Source: Rapana venosa
Lineage: Eukaryota; Mollusca; Gastropoda; Neogastropoda; Muricidae
Direction: 5' to 3'
DNA: 64,000 nucleotides
NCBI GenBank assembly: GCA_028751875.1
Contig: CM054167.1
Coordinates: forward strand, 30,655,824 to 30,719,823
Part shown: positions 56,726 through 64,000 of the stretch, piece after piece
How the letters are laid out: every line of letters starts with the position of its first letter
Numbering within the stretch: position 1 is the stretch's first letter
Position numbers and translations under genes: made by a program
Notes under the pieces: model-generated
What the model saw: only the letters and a program-made list of their open reading frames with translations
The model's database searches: none
Told to the model about the DNA's origin: nothing

Positions 56726-57903
56726 GAGAGAGAAGAGAGGGAGAGAGAGAAGAGAGAGGGGAGGAGGAGAGAGAGGGGGGGAGAGAGAAGGGAGAGAGAG
56801 GAGGTGGTGAGAGAGAGAGGGGGGAGAGGGAGGGAGAGATTGAGAGAGAGAGGGGGGGGTAGGGAGAGAGGGGAGAGAGAGAGGGAGGGAGAGATTGAGA
56901 GGGGAGGGGGAGAGGTAAGAGAGAGAGAGGGGGGGGGGAAGAGAGAGAGGGGGGGGGGAAGAGAGAGAGAGGGGGAGGGGGAAGAGAGAGAGAGGGAGGA
57001 GGGGGAGAGAGAGAGTGGGGGAAGAGGGAGGAGGGGAGAGAGAGAGAGGGGGAAGAGGAGAGAGAGACACACAGTGAGAGAGAGAGAGATTTTCAGTAGA
57101 TTTTTGTAGTCGTTTTCTCAGCTACCAACACCATCACAGTTCTTTTAGCTAGCTAGCTCAGTTAATAATAATAATAATAATAATGTTATTGATATTATAA
57201 CGATGATGATGATGATGACAATAATAAAAAAATAATGATGATGATGACGACGACAATACTAATCATAATAATGATGATGATAACAATAATAACAAAATAA
57301 TAACAACAATAATGATAATAAAGATGATGATGACAATGATGACAACAACAACAACAGCCATCTTGTCCAGTACAACATTATGCGCTTTGATTTGTCTTTG
57401 CAAGATATAGCGCTCTATTAAGTTCCATTTATTATTATTATTATTATTACATCACTTCAATATTCTTCCTGCATCAACATAGCCAGGACAACCTGTGGTT
57501 AGAGCTTTGTGCACTGCACGTGCGATCTGCCGACCCGAGATCAAATTCCGTTTCAAGGAGAACTGCGGAGAATGTGCAAAGTTGATGATCTGAAGTCTGT
57601 AGCTAGTACCAATAGACTGCGCTGGTTTGGGCACGTTCAACGGAAAGCATACCACCACATCATAAAAAGAGCGATGAACTTCATAGTGGATGGAAAGAGA
57701 CCAAAGGGAAGACCTAGCAAAACCTGGGCTGCCTGTATTGCAGATGATCTTTAGAGAAAGGGGGCATAAATAAGAAGGAAGCTCAAAACAGAGAGAGATG
57801 GAGAAGGCTCATCAATGTCAAACCTCCCATGGGAGAAACATAAAGGAAGAAGGAGGAAAGATCTTTTCCCCCCTGAAGTTAACATCAGTGCCGACTCCAC
57901 CGT

Positions 57904-57934
<31 letters not shown>

Positions 57935-60900
57935 GTCCTGCAGATGAGACCGTAAACCGAGGTCCTGCGTGTGAACGCATGCATACCACCATCTTGCACA
58001 CATGCTAAAACCTGTTCTGCTTTTTGGAAGAGTAGGCCACAGCGTGCTGGTGGGAGTGGATGAAAAAATTTACAAAACTACATGTATACACAAAGGGACT
58101 GGATGTAAAAGAAAAGCACATGATTGCTTATTCCATTATCCTCGGGGAAAAAAAAAATAAAAAACCCCCAAACAAATATATAAATTATATGTAAAGAAAA
58201 AAAACAACAACCAACAACACATAACTGCTTATTCCATATTCCCTCGAAACAAAAGGGAAAAAAAAGTAAATAAGTAAATCATAATCTTCTTCTTCCTTTT
58301 TTTGTCATGTTTCTCCCGGGGGAGCTTTGACATTGATGAGCCTATAAATAAGTAAATCATAATATGCACAGACACACACAAAATTTTAATTCAAAAAAGC
58401 ACACGAGTGCTTATTCCATTATCCCTCCAAAATAAAATAAAATAAATAATTTTTAAAAATCAACCCAGATTAAGGTGATGTCCCATAACCTATATTAAAG
58501 TTGTAGAGGAGCGAGGCGTCAGAGACCTCACTTCTCAAGGATCCAGCATATTGAGGGCAGCGGCGCCCATCTCCTCTCCCTCGCTGCTTTTACCTTCCCT
58601 GACCCTAAAGAGGGCAGGTACCCATTTACAGCTGGGTGAACTGGGAGAGAACTGTACTGAAGCCAAGGCGTGGCGCAAACGGTCACCCATCCAATTGGTA
58701 ACCACGCTCGACGCTGCTTAACATTGGCTGAGGGGAAAGCGAGTGCTCCGACCACTGAGCTACCCCATCTCCTTGATTGGGCCCCTCCCTACAAAAGAGA
58801 GAAACGAACTAGCACCTACCCCATTTATCGCCAGCACCTACCCCATTTATCGCCGTAAAAACTGCCGTCGTCTTGCTGCAGCCCTGCTACCCAGGATACC
58901 AGGGAGTCGATGTTCAGGGTGCTCACTGCATCGTACAGCGTCAGAATCTGCAACATAACATAACTTAACAATGTGGGACAATATAGCCTAGTGGTTAGAA
59001 CATTGCGCTCGCAATCTGACGACCTGGGTTCGATTCCTGTTCAAGGTGGGATATTTCCTTCCTGGAGTCCACATCCGTGCCGACTCCACTCTCCCCCAAA
59101 AGTCCTTCAGGTGAGACTATAAACCGAGGTCCCGTGTGTGCGAACGCACGTAGAACATCTCGCGCACACGTTAAATCCTGTTCCGCTTTTCGTAAGAGCA
59201 GGCCAATGTGTGCCGGTGGGAACAGATGACAGAATTGACAAAACCCGCATACACACGGGGACTGGATGTAAAAAAGCACATAAGTGTTTATTCCATTATC
59301 CTCGATATAAAAGAATAAAATAAAAATAATAAAATAAAGATAAATAAATAAATACATTAACAAAACATAACACAACACAACACTGGCGTCATTTCACCGC
59401 AAAACATTGTCAGGAGGCCATGTCGTCTGGACATTATTATCTTCACTGAACGTTCAGACAGCAACTATTGTTCAAAGTTATATGAGCGAAAATGATCTTA
59501 GAGAAAGGGGCATAAATAAGGAAGAAGCTCAAAACAGAGAGAGATGGAGAAGGCTCATCAATGTCAAACCTCCCCTGGGAGAAACATGACAAAAAAGGAA
59601 GAAGTTATATGAGCGAAAATGCACCACACTGCCGTTCAGCACCCAACAAGTCAGGCCCAGCGCATCAGACTTCGGCATAAAAGAGAGCTGTTATCTTTCT
59701 GAAAAAAAAAAGGCAGGAGAATGGACCGAGAAGGCAGAAAATAGACAAGGAGGTGGTGACAGGAAGAAAAGGAACAAGGCAGAAACAAAGAGTGTGATAG
59801 AAAAGAGGACATTTCTAGTGCTCACAGAATTTCCCATGCATGCATGCTTCCAACTCTGCGTGTATGAATATGCATGTTCCCAGAGAAGTTCTGGGAAAAA
59901 ATACCAACCCCCTAAAAATAAAAGATCACATCTCAACTTGTTTTTAAAATTAAGTCATCAACTCACAGTTGTTGTTTTTTTAAAAGCAGCAACCACACAA
60001 CCCCTCCCCCTCCTCCTGCCCCCTCCCCCACCTCCGCCCCCCAACCAACCCCCCCCCCCCCCCCCCCTCCACACCCACCTCCCCCCTCCCCCACACACAC
60101 ACCTGCACAGCACTCAGCGTGGACAGCATGTGAGGGTCATGACCCACGCTGCAGGCCACGCCCCCAGCCTCGGTCTGACAGGCCTTGACGAAGGCCACGA
60201 TCTCGGCACGGTCCATGCGGTCCAGCTGGTCGGCCAAAGCCATAGCGGTCAGCCCCCAGTACATGCCGTTCATGCGCAGGTACTCCGTCATAATGTACTC
60301 CTGGCAGAAACAAGAAGAAAGAAGAAGAAAGTAGATGAAGAAGAGGAAGAAGAAGAGGAGGAGAAGGAGGAGGAGAGAGGAGGAGGAGGAGGAGAGGAGG
60401 AGGAGGAAAGAGGAGGGAGGAGGAGGAAGGAGGAGGAGGAGGAGGAGGAGGAAGGAGGAGAGGAAGGAGGAGGAGGAGGAGGAGGAGGAGGAGGAGGAGG
60501 AGGAGAGGAAGAAGAAGAAGAAGATAAAGGAGAACTCGAACTGAAAATCGAAATTTTATTGAGAGTAAATGGATAAGCGCAGGGCTTCTTTACACCATGC
60601 TCTCACACACAAAAAAAAACAAGGAAAAAAACAGAAAAAAAACAACAAGAAAAGAAGAAAAAAGTCAAGAAAAACTACATACACACACACACACAACACA
60701 CACACACACACACACACACACACCACACACACCACACACCACACACTAATCAAAACAGAAGAACTGAAACTAAACCTAGCAGCAACAAATAGACAAACAC
60801 ACACCAATGCAAACAAAAAATTCAAGTAAACAAAGTATGCAAACAGTAAGAATCAGCAGTTTTAGACACATTCCAATGAAGAGAAAGGAGAAGAGATGAG

Positions 60901-63471
60901 GAGGAGATGAAGAAGATGAAGGAGGAGGAGGAGAAAGGAGAAGAAGAGAAGAAGAAGAAGAAGAAGAAGAAGAAGGAGAAGGAGGAGAAGAAGGAGGAGG
61001 AGGAGGAGAGGAGAAGGAGAAGAAGAAGAAGAAAGATAATGAAGAAGAAGAAGAAGAAGAAGAAGAGAAGAAGAGAGAGAAGAGAGAGGGAGAAGAAGAA
61101 GGAGGAGAGAGAGGAGAAGGAGGAGAAGAAGAGGAGGGGAGGAGGAGAAGAGAGGAGGAGGAGGAGGAGGAGAAAGGAGGAAGAAGAAGAAGAGGAGAAG
61201 AATAGGAGGAGAGAGAGGAGAGGAGAGGAGGACGGAGAGCGAAGAAGAAGATGACTGAAGAAGAAGAAAAGACGGAGACTGCAAGGAGGGATCGAAGAGA
61301 GAGGAAGAAGAAAGAGAAGAAGAAGAAGCAGATAAGAAGAAGCAGATACAGGCAAGAGAGAAGAGAGGAGATGAGAAGAAAAGAAGGAGGAGCGGAGGAG
61401 AACGAAGAAGAAAGGAGAGAGAGAAGAAGAACTCGAAGAAGAAGAAGAAAAAGAAGAAAATGAAGAAGAAGAGCTGATGGGAGGAGGGTGGGCGGTGCAG
61501 GAGAGAGAAAAGACGAACGCCCTCATCTCCCCACAGACCGACCGACCCCCACAGCAGCCCCTCAGCCCAAAAAAAGCAACAGAACAAACAAGGAAAGAAT
61601 TTTGTCTTCCACATCAAACTAATAATACATTTTGTTATATTTTAATAATTACGTTTAAGTTCTCTTTTCATTTTTAAATAAACAAAATTAATATCGAATT
61701 TTACTAATTTTAAAAAAATCTTATTAATTTATACATTGTGTTTTGTTTTATTCATTTCACTTATTTATTCAATATATTGTTTTAGTTTATTTGGTCAATT
61801 ATTTTATTAAATTTATTCATTCTATATATAAATTTTGTTCTGAATTTTATTCATTTCATTTATTTATTTTATTTATCTATTGTATTTTACTGCAATTTAT
61901 TTTATTCATTTTATTTATTTCATATATTTACTTCATTTATTTATTTTATTGATTTATTCTTTATATTGCGCTTTCTTTATTCATTTTATTGTATGATATA
62001 AATTATATATAATAATATATATAATATATATATATAATATAATATATAAAATATATATAAATATAATGCATTTTATTTTATTTATTTCATTTGCTTATTT
62101 TATTTCTTTATTCTGTATAGTGTGTTTTATTATATTTATTTCATTTATTTGTTAACATTAGAACTAATGTTCTAGTTCTTAGAAAATCAGTCACGGGCAT
62201 CTTAGAAATCAAAGGCATGATACATCTTCACATAGAAAACTTTTTGTTTTAATTTTATATGGTACATTTTTGTTGTAAATAATTCATAACAATTAAAATA
62301 AAAAACTGCTGCAGCATATTTTGAAAATCTATAGCATGCATAGCGTCAAAACACGAAAGCAAACTTTTTATAAAAAAAACTTTTAAGGTACTGTTTTCAT
62401 CTCCATTACAAAAATGAAAATCTGCCTGCTGAGAGAACTCAGCTCAACTCAACTGTCTCCATCACCGCAGTCGTCAATAGGAAATCCACGCAATGCCACC
62501 AGGGTTCGCCATCTCTCTCTGTCTCTGCTGAGTTCTACCATCTCCTGCAACCCTCCCAGACCGCTGATGTCAGTGATGTTGGCAATGTATTATTCATTTT
62601 TTATTCATTTATTTATTATTCTTTAATGGAATAAGCCCTCATGTGCTTTTTTTTACATCCACTGACCTAGTCCTCATGTGTATGCAGTAGTGTAAATGTT
62701 GTCATCTGTTCCCACCAGCAAACAATGGCCTACTCTTACGAAAAGCGGAACAGGATATAACGTGTGCGCAAGATGTTCTGCGTGCGTTCGTACACGGGAC
62801 CTCAGTTTATAGTCTCATCCGAAAGACTTATGGGGAGAGTGGAGTCTGCACTGATGTTAACCTCCAGGGGGAAAATATCCCCTTGAACAGAAATCGAACC
62901 CGAGTCGTAAGATTGCGAGTGCAATGTTCTAACCACTAGGTGGTCTCAATGGTCTGTTTCTTTTCCTTACATTGTCCTCAACCTTACCTTAAAGAACTGT
63001 TTTCATCAGATTTAAGAAACAGAACATACATAGTCCTTCGGATGAGACTATAAACCAAGGCCCTGTGTGCGAACGCATGCAGAACATCTTGCGCACACGT
63101 TAAATCCTGTTCCGCTTTTCCAAAGAGTAGGCCATCGTGTGCCGGTGGGAACAGATGACAAAATTTACAAAACCGCATACATACGGGGACTGGATGTAAA
63201 AAAAAAAGCACATGAGACTTTGAGTGCTTCTTCCATTATCCTCAATATTTAAAAAAAAAATGTCATGTCAACGCTTTGATTTGTTGCTTTACAAGATTCA
63301 GCGCTATATATAAATTCCATACATTATTATTATTATAATAATATAATTATCACATGTTCTCACATAATCATCTTTCTTGTTTCCATAGGCGGCGATGTAG
63401 TCAGCATGCTGCTGAAGAAGCAGAGTCTTGGGCACATTGTCTGACAGAGTGACATCCTTCACTGGGGTGCC
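42936..63471 (-). CDS. RABGGTB: Rab geranylgeranyltransferase subunit beta (RABGGTB), 5' end missing
   Basis: Minus-strand exons in transcription order: 63364-63471, 60103-60300, 58842-58947, 56423-56473, 53921-54031, 50144-50255, 46785-about 46857, 45517-45591 and 42936-43085. Together they give about 331 codons, the length of the vertebrate protein, and run from [12 protein letters not shown] to IFEDGDHA and a stop. The product is the catalytic beta subunit of GGTase-II, which with the alpha subunit and REP adds geranylgeranyl groups to C-terminal cysteines of Rab GTPases. Prenyltransferase alpha-alpha repeats are visible ([41 protein letters not shown]). The zinc-binding His of DPFHTLFG is present; the Asp and Cys of the DVCYSWW motif fall in the damaged 46.8-kb exon. 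The first exon, which in the family contributes only the initiator Met before GTP, was not found. Confidence 0.93.
43188..43572 (+). mobile_element. SINE B, full length, in a RABGGTB intron
   Basis: Degenerate head TATGGATCGTCGGTCTAAGG, body with AAAAGAACCCACAACAACAA, and the 3' end GACTTAAAGTGGTATAACAA. Confidence 0.8.
43575..44325. other. RABGGTB intron sequence, nothing recognised
   Basis: No repeat family or exon-like frame found between a SINE B and a SINE A fragment. Confidence 0.55.
44330..44508 (-). mobile_element. SINE A 3' fragment
   Basis: From TTTTATATCGAGGATAACGG to CAGGATTTAACGTGTCTGCA. Confidence 0.72.
44565..44645 (+). repeat. ATT-tailed 3' end
   Basis: AAGCGCTTCGATTTGTCTTT, GCAAGATATAGCGATATACA and TTTATTATCATC. 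Confidence 0.68.
44680..45482 (+). repeat. Two repeat E plus GACA units flanking a SINE A
   Basis: 44680-44920 and 45185-45482 share AACATCACTCAGTCAAGAAC-type starts, CCAAGTGTGGTCAGTTC, GGGAGAAAAAAACATGGCCG, CTTGCAGGATTTGGAGAAGA and a GACA run. Probably one unit duplicated with a SINE A in between. Confidence 0.78.
44935..45180 (+). mobile_element. SINE A, head missing, between two repeat E copies
   Basis: From GTCCTTCAGATGAGACTATA to the AAATAAATAAATAAATAAA tail. Both sides carry a repeat E and GACA-run unit. Confidence 0.8.
45517..45591 (-). CDS. RABGGTB: RABGGTB exon: [17 protein letters not shown] to RPGDM
   Basis: Twenty-five codons matching vertebrate EKLRSFILACQDEETGG and FADRPGDM. 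The acceptor is GTGAACAG and the donor GTAAAT; phase 0 at both ends. GACA-repeat runs begin about 35 bp beyond the donor. Confidence 0.94.
45700..46108 (-). mobile_element. SINE B, full length, in a RABGGTB intron
   Basis: 3' end TATACCACTTTAAGTCACGA through CTCATGGTCTAATGGATGGG to the head complement ACCTCTAGACCACCGATC. Confidence 0.85.
46112..46400 (-). mobile_element. SINE C in a RABGGTB intron
   Basis: GGTAAGGTAAAGGGTGTCCC to CTGGTAACCGAGCTCGATGC and GTGAGCGCTCCAACCA; abuts the SINE B head at 46108. Confidence 0.83.
46785..46857 (-). CDS. RABGGTB: RABGGTB exon: GRPEKADVCYSWW region, damaged
   Basis: Pieces of the expected GRPEK..DVCYSWWV..ASIIGRLHWVDK segment appear in all three frames, and the donor (AAG|GTGCCT) is in the right place to join DKLRVF in the next exon. 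About 73 bp are present where about 80 bp are expected, so several single bases seem lost. This exon carries the zinc-ligand DVC motif. It abuts the 2.4-kb satellite, whose units show similar losses. The upstream boundary is uncertain because the acceptor is not clean. Confidence 0.7.
46925..49450 (-). repeat. 2.4-kb satellite of about 22 bp grown within a repeat E copy
   Basis: Unit approximately CATTCCCCACTTTCAGCTAC followed by TTT, on the order of 110 units with many small deletions. The array is bounded by repeat E sequence: CACTGTCAGCTCTCCCCCAC on the left and CTCAGCTGCTATCCATCCCA, TATAGCAGGAACTGACAG on the right. It lies in the RABGGTB intron between the 50.1-kb and 46.8-kb exons. The open frame across it is a by-product of the unit. 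Confidence 0.9.
49460..49635. mobile_element. SINE A fragments, opposed
   Basis: A plus-strand scrap (49460-49510, CATGCAAGAACATCTTGC) is followed by a minus-strand tail (49576-49635, TTTTATTTCGAGGATAATGA). Confidence 0.5.
49636..49805 (-). mobile_element. Alternate tRNA-like head on a SINE A tail
   Basis: Minus strand reads GGTGGCAGGACGGTTAAGGT and then GTGAGGTTCTGTGTTC, a tRNA-like A/B box pair different from the normal SINE A head; the same head occurs at 54405-54528. Confidence 0.55.
49880..50110 (+). mobile_element. SINE A, head missing
   Basis: From AAAGGATGAGACTATAAACC to the tail CTCGATATAAAAAAGAATAA; ends 34 bp from the RABGGTB donor at 50143. Confidence 0.8.
50144..50255 (-). CDS. 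RABGGTB: RABGGTB exon: [12 protein letters not shown] to PSGGLNG
   Basis: Thirty-seven codons plus one base: [20 protein letters not shown], then [15 protein letters not shown]. The acceptor is GTGTTTCAG and the donor GTATGT. The acceptor and first 27 coding bases are the 3'-most member of a tandem array that continues upstream in the intron (50256-51045). Confidence 0.96.
50256..51045 (-). repeat. Tandem array of 13 copies of a RABGGTB intron-exon junction
   Basis: Each unit (about 65 bp full, about 47 bp shortened) reads, on the minus strand, a pyrimidine-rich intron end, an AG acceptor and then the first 27 coding bases of the 50144-50255 exon. Copies of the acceptor lie near 50313, 50379, 50430, 50488, 50552, 50606, 50665, 50727, 50777, 50836, 50880, 50941 and 51005. 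All but the one near 50606 keep the AG. A three-unit higher-order period of about 170 bp is visible. Confidence 0.93.
51080..51187 (+). CDS. Isolated 35-codon ORF inside a RABGGTB intron
   Basis: ATG to TGA encodes [20 protein letters not shown] then [15 protein letters not shown] on the strand opposite RABGGTB. It has an acceptor-like TTTTTAAG before it and a donor-like TTTTGTGAGTG over its end, so it could be a stray exon. No family recognised; chance is possible at this length. Confidence 0.25.
   Translation: MSAYEYMFAYVEGERRDIVADSIVNANSDECLVVL
51405..51640 (-). mobile_element. SINE A 3' part
   Basis: From TTTTATTCTTTCATTTTGAG to TTATAGTCTCATCCAAAGGA. Confidence 0.75.
51785..52285. repeat. 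Minisatellite, 34 bp, about 15 units
   Basis: Unit CACAAGTGCTGAACAACACA then TGGGACTATTTTTT, in the RABGGTB intron upstream of the acceptor array. Confidence 0.9.
52490..53250. repeat. CA-rich region
   Basis: CA repeats at 52495-52760 and 53055-53250, including a two-copy unit with CTCTGAATCTGAGTCTGAAT; about 250 bp of ordinary unrecognised sequence between. Confidence 0.85.
53245..53312 (+). mobile_element. SINE A tail fragment
   Basis: GGGGACTGGATGTGAAAAAA and the following AATATCTTTGAAATAAG; preceded by CA repeats. Confidence 0.6.
53445..53838 (+). mobile_element. SINE A split by an ATT-tailed LINE/SINE 3' end
   Basis: Head CAGCCTGGTGCTTAGAGTGA to GGATGACAAAACTGCATACA, interrupted at about 53698-53764 by a minus-strand tail (GGAATTTATATAGTGCTATA), then CAGGGACTGGATG to the A-rich end. 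Confidence 0.75.
53921..54031 (-). CDS. RABGGTB: RABGGTB exon: [11 protein letters not shown] to ETHSGQ
   Basis: Thirty-seven codons, [18 protein letters not shown] then [18 protein letters not shown], nearly identical to the vertebrate segment. The acceptor is GATGCAG and the donor GTATGT; both boundaries are in phase 0. Confidence 0.96.
54178..54528 (-). mobile_element. SINE A body with an alternate tRNA-like head
   Basis: 54178-54402 is ordinary SINE A 3' body. 54405-54528 reads on the minus strand as AGGATGGTTAAGACGTTCGC and GGTTCTGGGTTCGATTCCCA, a different tRNA-like promoter. Confidence 0.68.
54925..55130. repeat. Two-copy tandem repeat, about 105 bp
   Basis: GTGGCAAATAAAATTGTAGA and GTGGCAAATATATTTGTAGA start two units that share AGATAATCCTGA, GTGATGAAAATGAT and GAGATAGTGCAGATGAAAAA. 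Confidence 0.8.
55430..55562 (+). repeat. Repeat E
   Basis: CAGTCCAGGGCCAGTGCTAA, GCGGTCAGTTTCTGCTATAA, GCACCAGCTGGGATGGAATG, CCTGACAGCTGTG. Confidence 0.72.
55843..56195 (+). mobile_element. SINE A, full length
   Basis: Head GGGATAGCCTAGTGGTTAGA, B box GGTTCGATTCCCGTTC, body with a 14-bp local duplication (ACACTATATGATGAGACTAT), tail AGAGAATAAAATAAAATA. Confidence 0.88.
56210..56422. repeat. (CA)n tract touching a RABGGTB donor
   Basis: Imperfect CA/ACAACA repeats that start within the donor of the 56423-56473 exon. Confidence 0.95.
56423..56473 (-). CDS. RABGGTB: RABGGTB exon: GEVDTRFSF..., two bases short
   Basis: Starts in phase with GEVDTRFSF between a GTTACAG acceptor and a GTATGT donor. 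After TTTTG the expected C-A-V-A-V-L segment is in a different frame, and one more base is needed before the donor for the next exon (GRLDAI) to be in phase. The exon is 51 bp where 53 bp are expected. Its donor side runs straight into a 200-bp CA repeat, so local sequence error is plausible. Confidence 0.85.
56640..57095. repeat. GA-rich simple repeat
   Basis: About 450 bp of GAGAGA and GGGGGA units; purine-only on the plus strand. Confidence 0.95.
57160..57362. repeat. ATA/ATG/ACA trinucleotide region
   Basis: Mixed AATAAT, GATGAT and CAACAACAA repeats. Confidence 0.92.
57378..57450 (+). repeat. ATT-tailed 3' end
   Basis: TGCGCTTTGATTTGTCTTTG, CAAGATATAGCGCTCTATTA and ATT repeats. Confidence 0.72.
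57540..57865 (+). mobile_element. LINE 3' fragment (RLRWFGHV...[10 protein letters not shown])
   Basis: Encodes [50 protein letters not shown] and, after a stop or frameshift, [16 protein letters not shown]-like C-terminus by the WFGHV and GRPSKTW motifs. Confidence 0.8.
57868..58150 (+). mobile_element. SINE A, head missing
   Basis: From TTTTCCCCCCTGAAGTTAAC with a poly-C run at 57907-57927 to the tail ATTATCCTCGGGGAAAA. Short tail scraps of the same family follow at 58215-58270 and 58390-58445. Confidence 0.72.
58476..58772 (-). mobile_element. SINE C in a RABGGTB intron
   Basis: ATGTCCCATAACCTATATTA to ACCACGCTCGACGCTGCTTA and GACCACTGAGCTACCCCATC. Confidence 0.85.
58811..58854 (-). repeat. 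22-bp tandem duplication of a RABGGTB splice donor
   Basis: Two perfect copies, 58811-58832 and 58833-58854, each containing the last exon bases (GATAAATGGG) and the GTAGGTGCT donor on the minus strand. Confidence 0.95.
58842..58947 (-). CDS. RABGGTB: RABGGTB exon: [10 protein letters not shown] to YGDKWG
   Basis: Thirty-five codons plus one base. It matches vertebrate ILTLYDSIN and GLQKEDGSFAGDIWG. The donor (GTAGGT, complementary to 58836-58841) lies in a 22-bp tandem duplication that supplies a second identical donor 22 bases further into the intron. Confidence 0.94.
58972..59340 (+). mobile_element. SINE A, full length
   Basis: Head TAGCCTAGTGGTTAGAACAT and B box GGGTTCGATTCCTGTTC, tail AAAAGAATAAAATAAAAATA. 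It begins 25 bp upstream (in gene direction) of a RABGGTB acceptor. Confidence 0.88.
59445..59830 (+). repeat. Repeat F split by a LINE end
   Basis: GAACGTTCAGACAGCAACTA to the insertion at 59495, then AAATGCACCACACTGCCGTT, GGAGAATGGACCGAGAAGGC. Confidence 0.78.
59495..59603 (+). mobile_element. 109-bp LINE 3' end with an 18-bp TSD
   Basis: The extreme 3' end of the [15 protein letters not shown] LINE, from ATCTTAGAGAAAGG to GACAAAAAAGGAAGAA. It is flanked by the perfect repeat GTTATATGAGCGAAAATG at 59477-59494 and 59604-59621. The host sequence is a repeat F copy. Confidence 0.93.
60103..60300 (-). CDS. RABGGTB: RABGGTB exon: [10 protein letters not shown] to STLSAVQ
   Basis: Sixty-six codons including [35 protein letters not shown] and LSTLSAVQ, with perfect phase to its neighbours. 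It is flanked by a poly-C/CCT tract on its donor side and by a GAA/GGA tract on its acceptor side. Confidence 0.95.
60305..61470. repeat. Two purine tracts with a CA run between
   Basis: GAA/GGA tracts at 60305-60540 and 60895-61470, with CA repeats at 60680-60745. They lie in the RABGGTB intron upstream of the 60103-60300 exon. Confidence 0.94.
61620..62330. other. AT-rich region without recognised features
   Basis: TTTATTCATTTTATTTATTT-type low-complexity sequence; no gene or mobile element identified. Confidence 0.7.
62605..62945 (-). mobile_element. SINE A, full length
   Basis: Tail TTTATTATTCTTTAATGGAA to the B box complement GAAATCGAACCCGAGTCG and the head end AACCACTAGGTGG. Confidence 0.84.
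63030..63255 (+). mobile_element. SINE A, head missing
   Basis: From AGTCCTTCGGATGAGACTAT to TTCCATTATCCTCAATATTT. Confidence 0.8.
63268..63345 (+). repeat. ATT-tailed 3' end beside the first visible RABGGTB exon
   Basis: CAACGCTTTGATTTGTTGCT, CAAGATTCAGCGCTATATAT and ATT repeats; 20 bp from the exon's donor. Confidence 0.72.
63364..63471 (-). CDS. RABGGTB: RABGGTB exon: N-terminal segment (first one visible)
   Basis: Thirty-six codons, [12 protein letters not shown] then [20 protein letters not shown] and Y, aligned to vertebrate GTPQKDV and [20 protein letters not shown]. The acceptor is TTTTTCAG and the donor GTGAGA; both ends are in phase 0. Confidence 0.93.
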
Positions 63472-63489
63472 CTGAAAAACAACAGATTT

Positions 63490-63845
63490 TTTTTTTATTC
63501 ATTTATTTTATTCTTTTATTTCGAGGATAATGGAATAAGCACTCATGTGCTTGTTTTCATCCAGTCCCCGTGTGTATGCAGTTTTGTCAATTTTGTCATC
63601 CGTTCCCACCGGCGCACAATGGCCTACTCTTCTGAAAACCGGAATGGGTTTTAACGTGTGTGTAAGATGCTCTGCATGCGTTTGCAGCACACAGACCTCA
63701 GTTTATAGTCTCATCTGAAGGACTTTTGGGGAGAGCGGAGTCGGCACTGATGTTAACTCCAGTGGAAAAATCCTCTTGAACGAGATTCAAACCCGGGTCA
63801 GCAGATCATGAATACATCACTGTAACCCCAGGCTATCCCGTCCCT
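63490..63845 (-). mobile_element. SINE A, full length
   Basis: Tail TTTATTCATTTATTTTATTC to the head end CAGGCTATCCCGTCCC, just upstream of the first visible RABGGTB exon. Confidence 0.86.
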
Positions 63846-63924
63846 AGTAGTAGTATACAGTGTACATGATAAGCAGAAATTTATACTGAGTAAGTGAGTT
63901 TCATGATATATGGAGTGGTGTCAG

Positions 63925-64000
63925 TAATAATAATAATAATAATAATAATGATAAATGGAACTTATATAGCGCAATATCTTGCAAAGACAAATCAAAGCGC
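63925..64000 (-). repeat. ATT-tailed 3' end at the window edge
   Basis: AATAATAATAATGATAAATG, ACTTATATAGCGCAATATCT and AAATCAAAGCGC; continues past the edge. Confidence 0.72.

Noticed and set aside
59794..61617. Lys/Glu/Arg-rich and Ser/Leu/Phe-rich open frames
   Set aside because: They arise from GAA/GGA purine tracts and have no homology.

Overview
This is a 64-kb stretch of a repeat-rich animal nuclear genome. Two split genes with GT-AG introns, several tRNA-derived SINE families, LINE fragments with target-site duplications and long microsatellites rule out a prokaryote or virus. The repeat landscape and the divergence of the two proteins suggest a mollusc, probably a gastropod; that placement is inference.

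Two conserved genes converge tail to tail. On the + strand (about 11.8-26.9 kb) is an FBXW5 orthologue: an F-box protein with WD40 repeats that acts as a substrate receptor for ubiquitin ligases. It has seven coding exons, a large exon 5 carrying a recent in-frame repeat expansion, and a one-codon-scale frame break in exon 3. On the - strand (from the right edge down to 42.9 kb) is RABGGTB, the beta subunit of Rab geranylgeranyltransferase. Nine coding exons are visible, totalling about 331 codons like the vertebrate protein; the exon with the start codon was not found. Two of its exons (56.4 kb and 46.8 kb) have lost bases. The left 11 kb holds an orphan terminal coding exon (2.6 kb), a possible 5' end of an unrecognised gene (6.9-8.3 kb) and a 5'-truncated LINE inserted just upstream of FBXW5.

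Everything else is repeats. I use these labels: SINE A (tRNA head, about 350 bp, some 29 copies or fragments), SINE B (tRNA head, tail ending in a conserved ACTTAAAGTGGTAT), SINE C (tRNA-like plus 5S-rRNA-like head), SINE D (Leu/Ser-tRNA-like head, tail shared with a LINE), dispersed repeats E, F, G and H, and an L2/CR1-like LINE whose short ATT-tailed 3' ends are scattered throughout. Between the genes (27-42.9 kb) there is a second LINE, a 1.75-kb tandem duplication and a block from 36.3 to 39.6 kb that looks like unpolished long-read sequence.

The most unusual theme is that tandem repeats here have captured splice junctions. A 13-copy array upstream of a RABGGTB exon repeats that exon's own 3' splice site and first 27 coding bases. 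The array in front of FBXW5 repeats the acceptor and start-codon segment. A RABGGTB donor site is duplicated in a 22-bp tandem. Small indels in coding exons and in repeats mean that assembly error must be excluded before any biological reading of the frame breaks.
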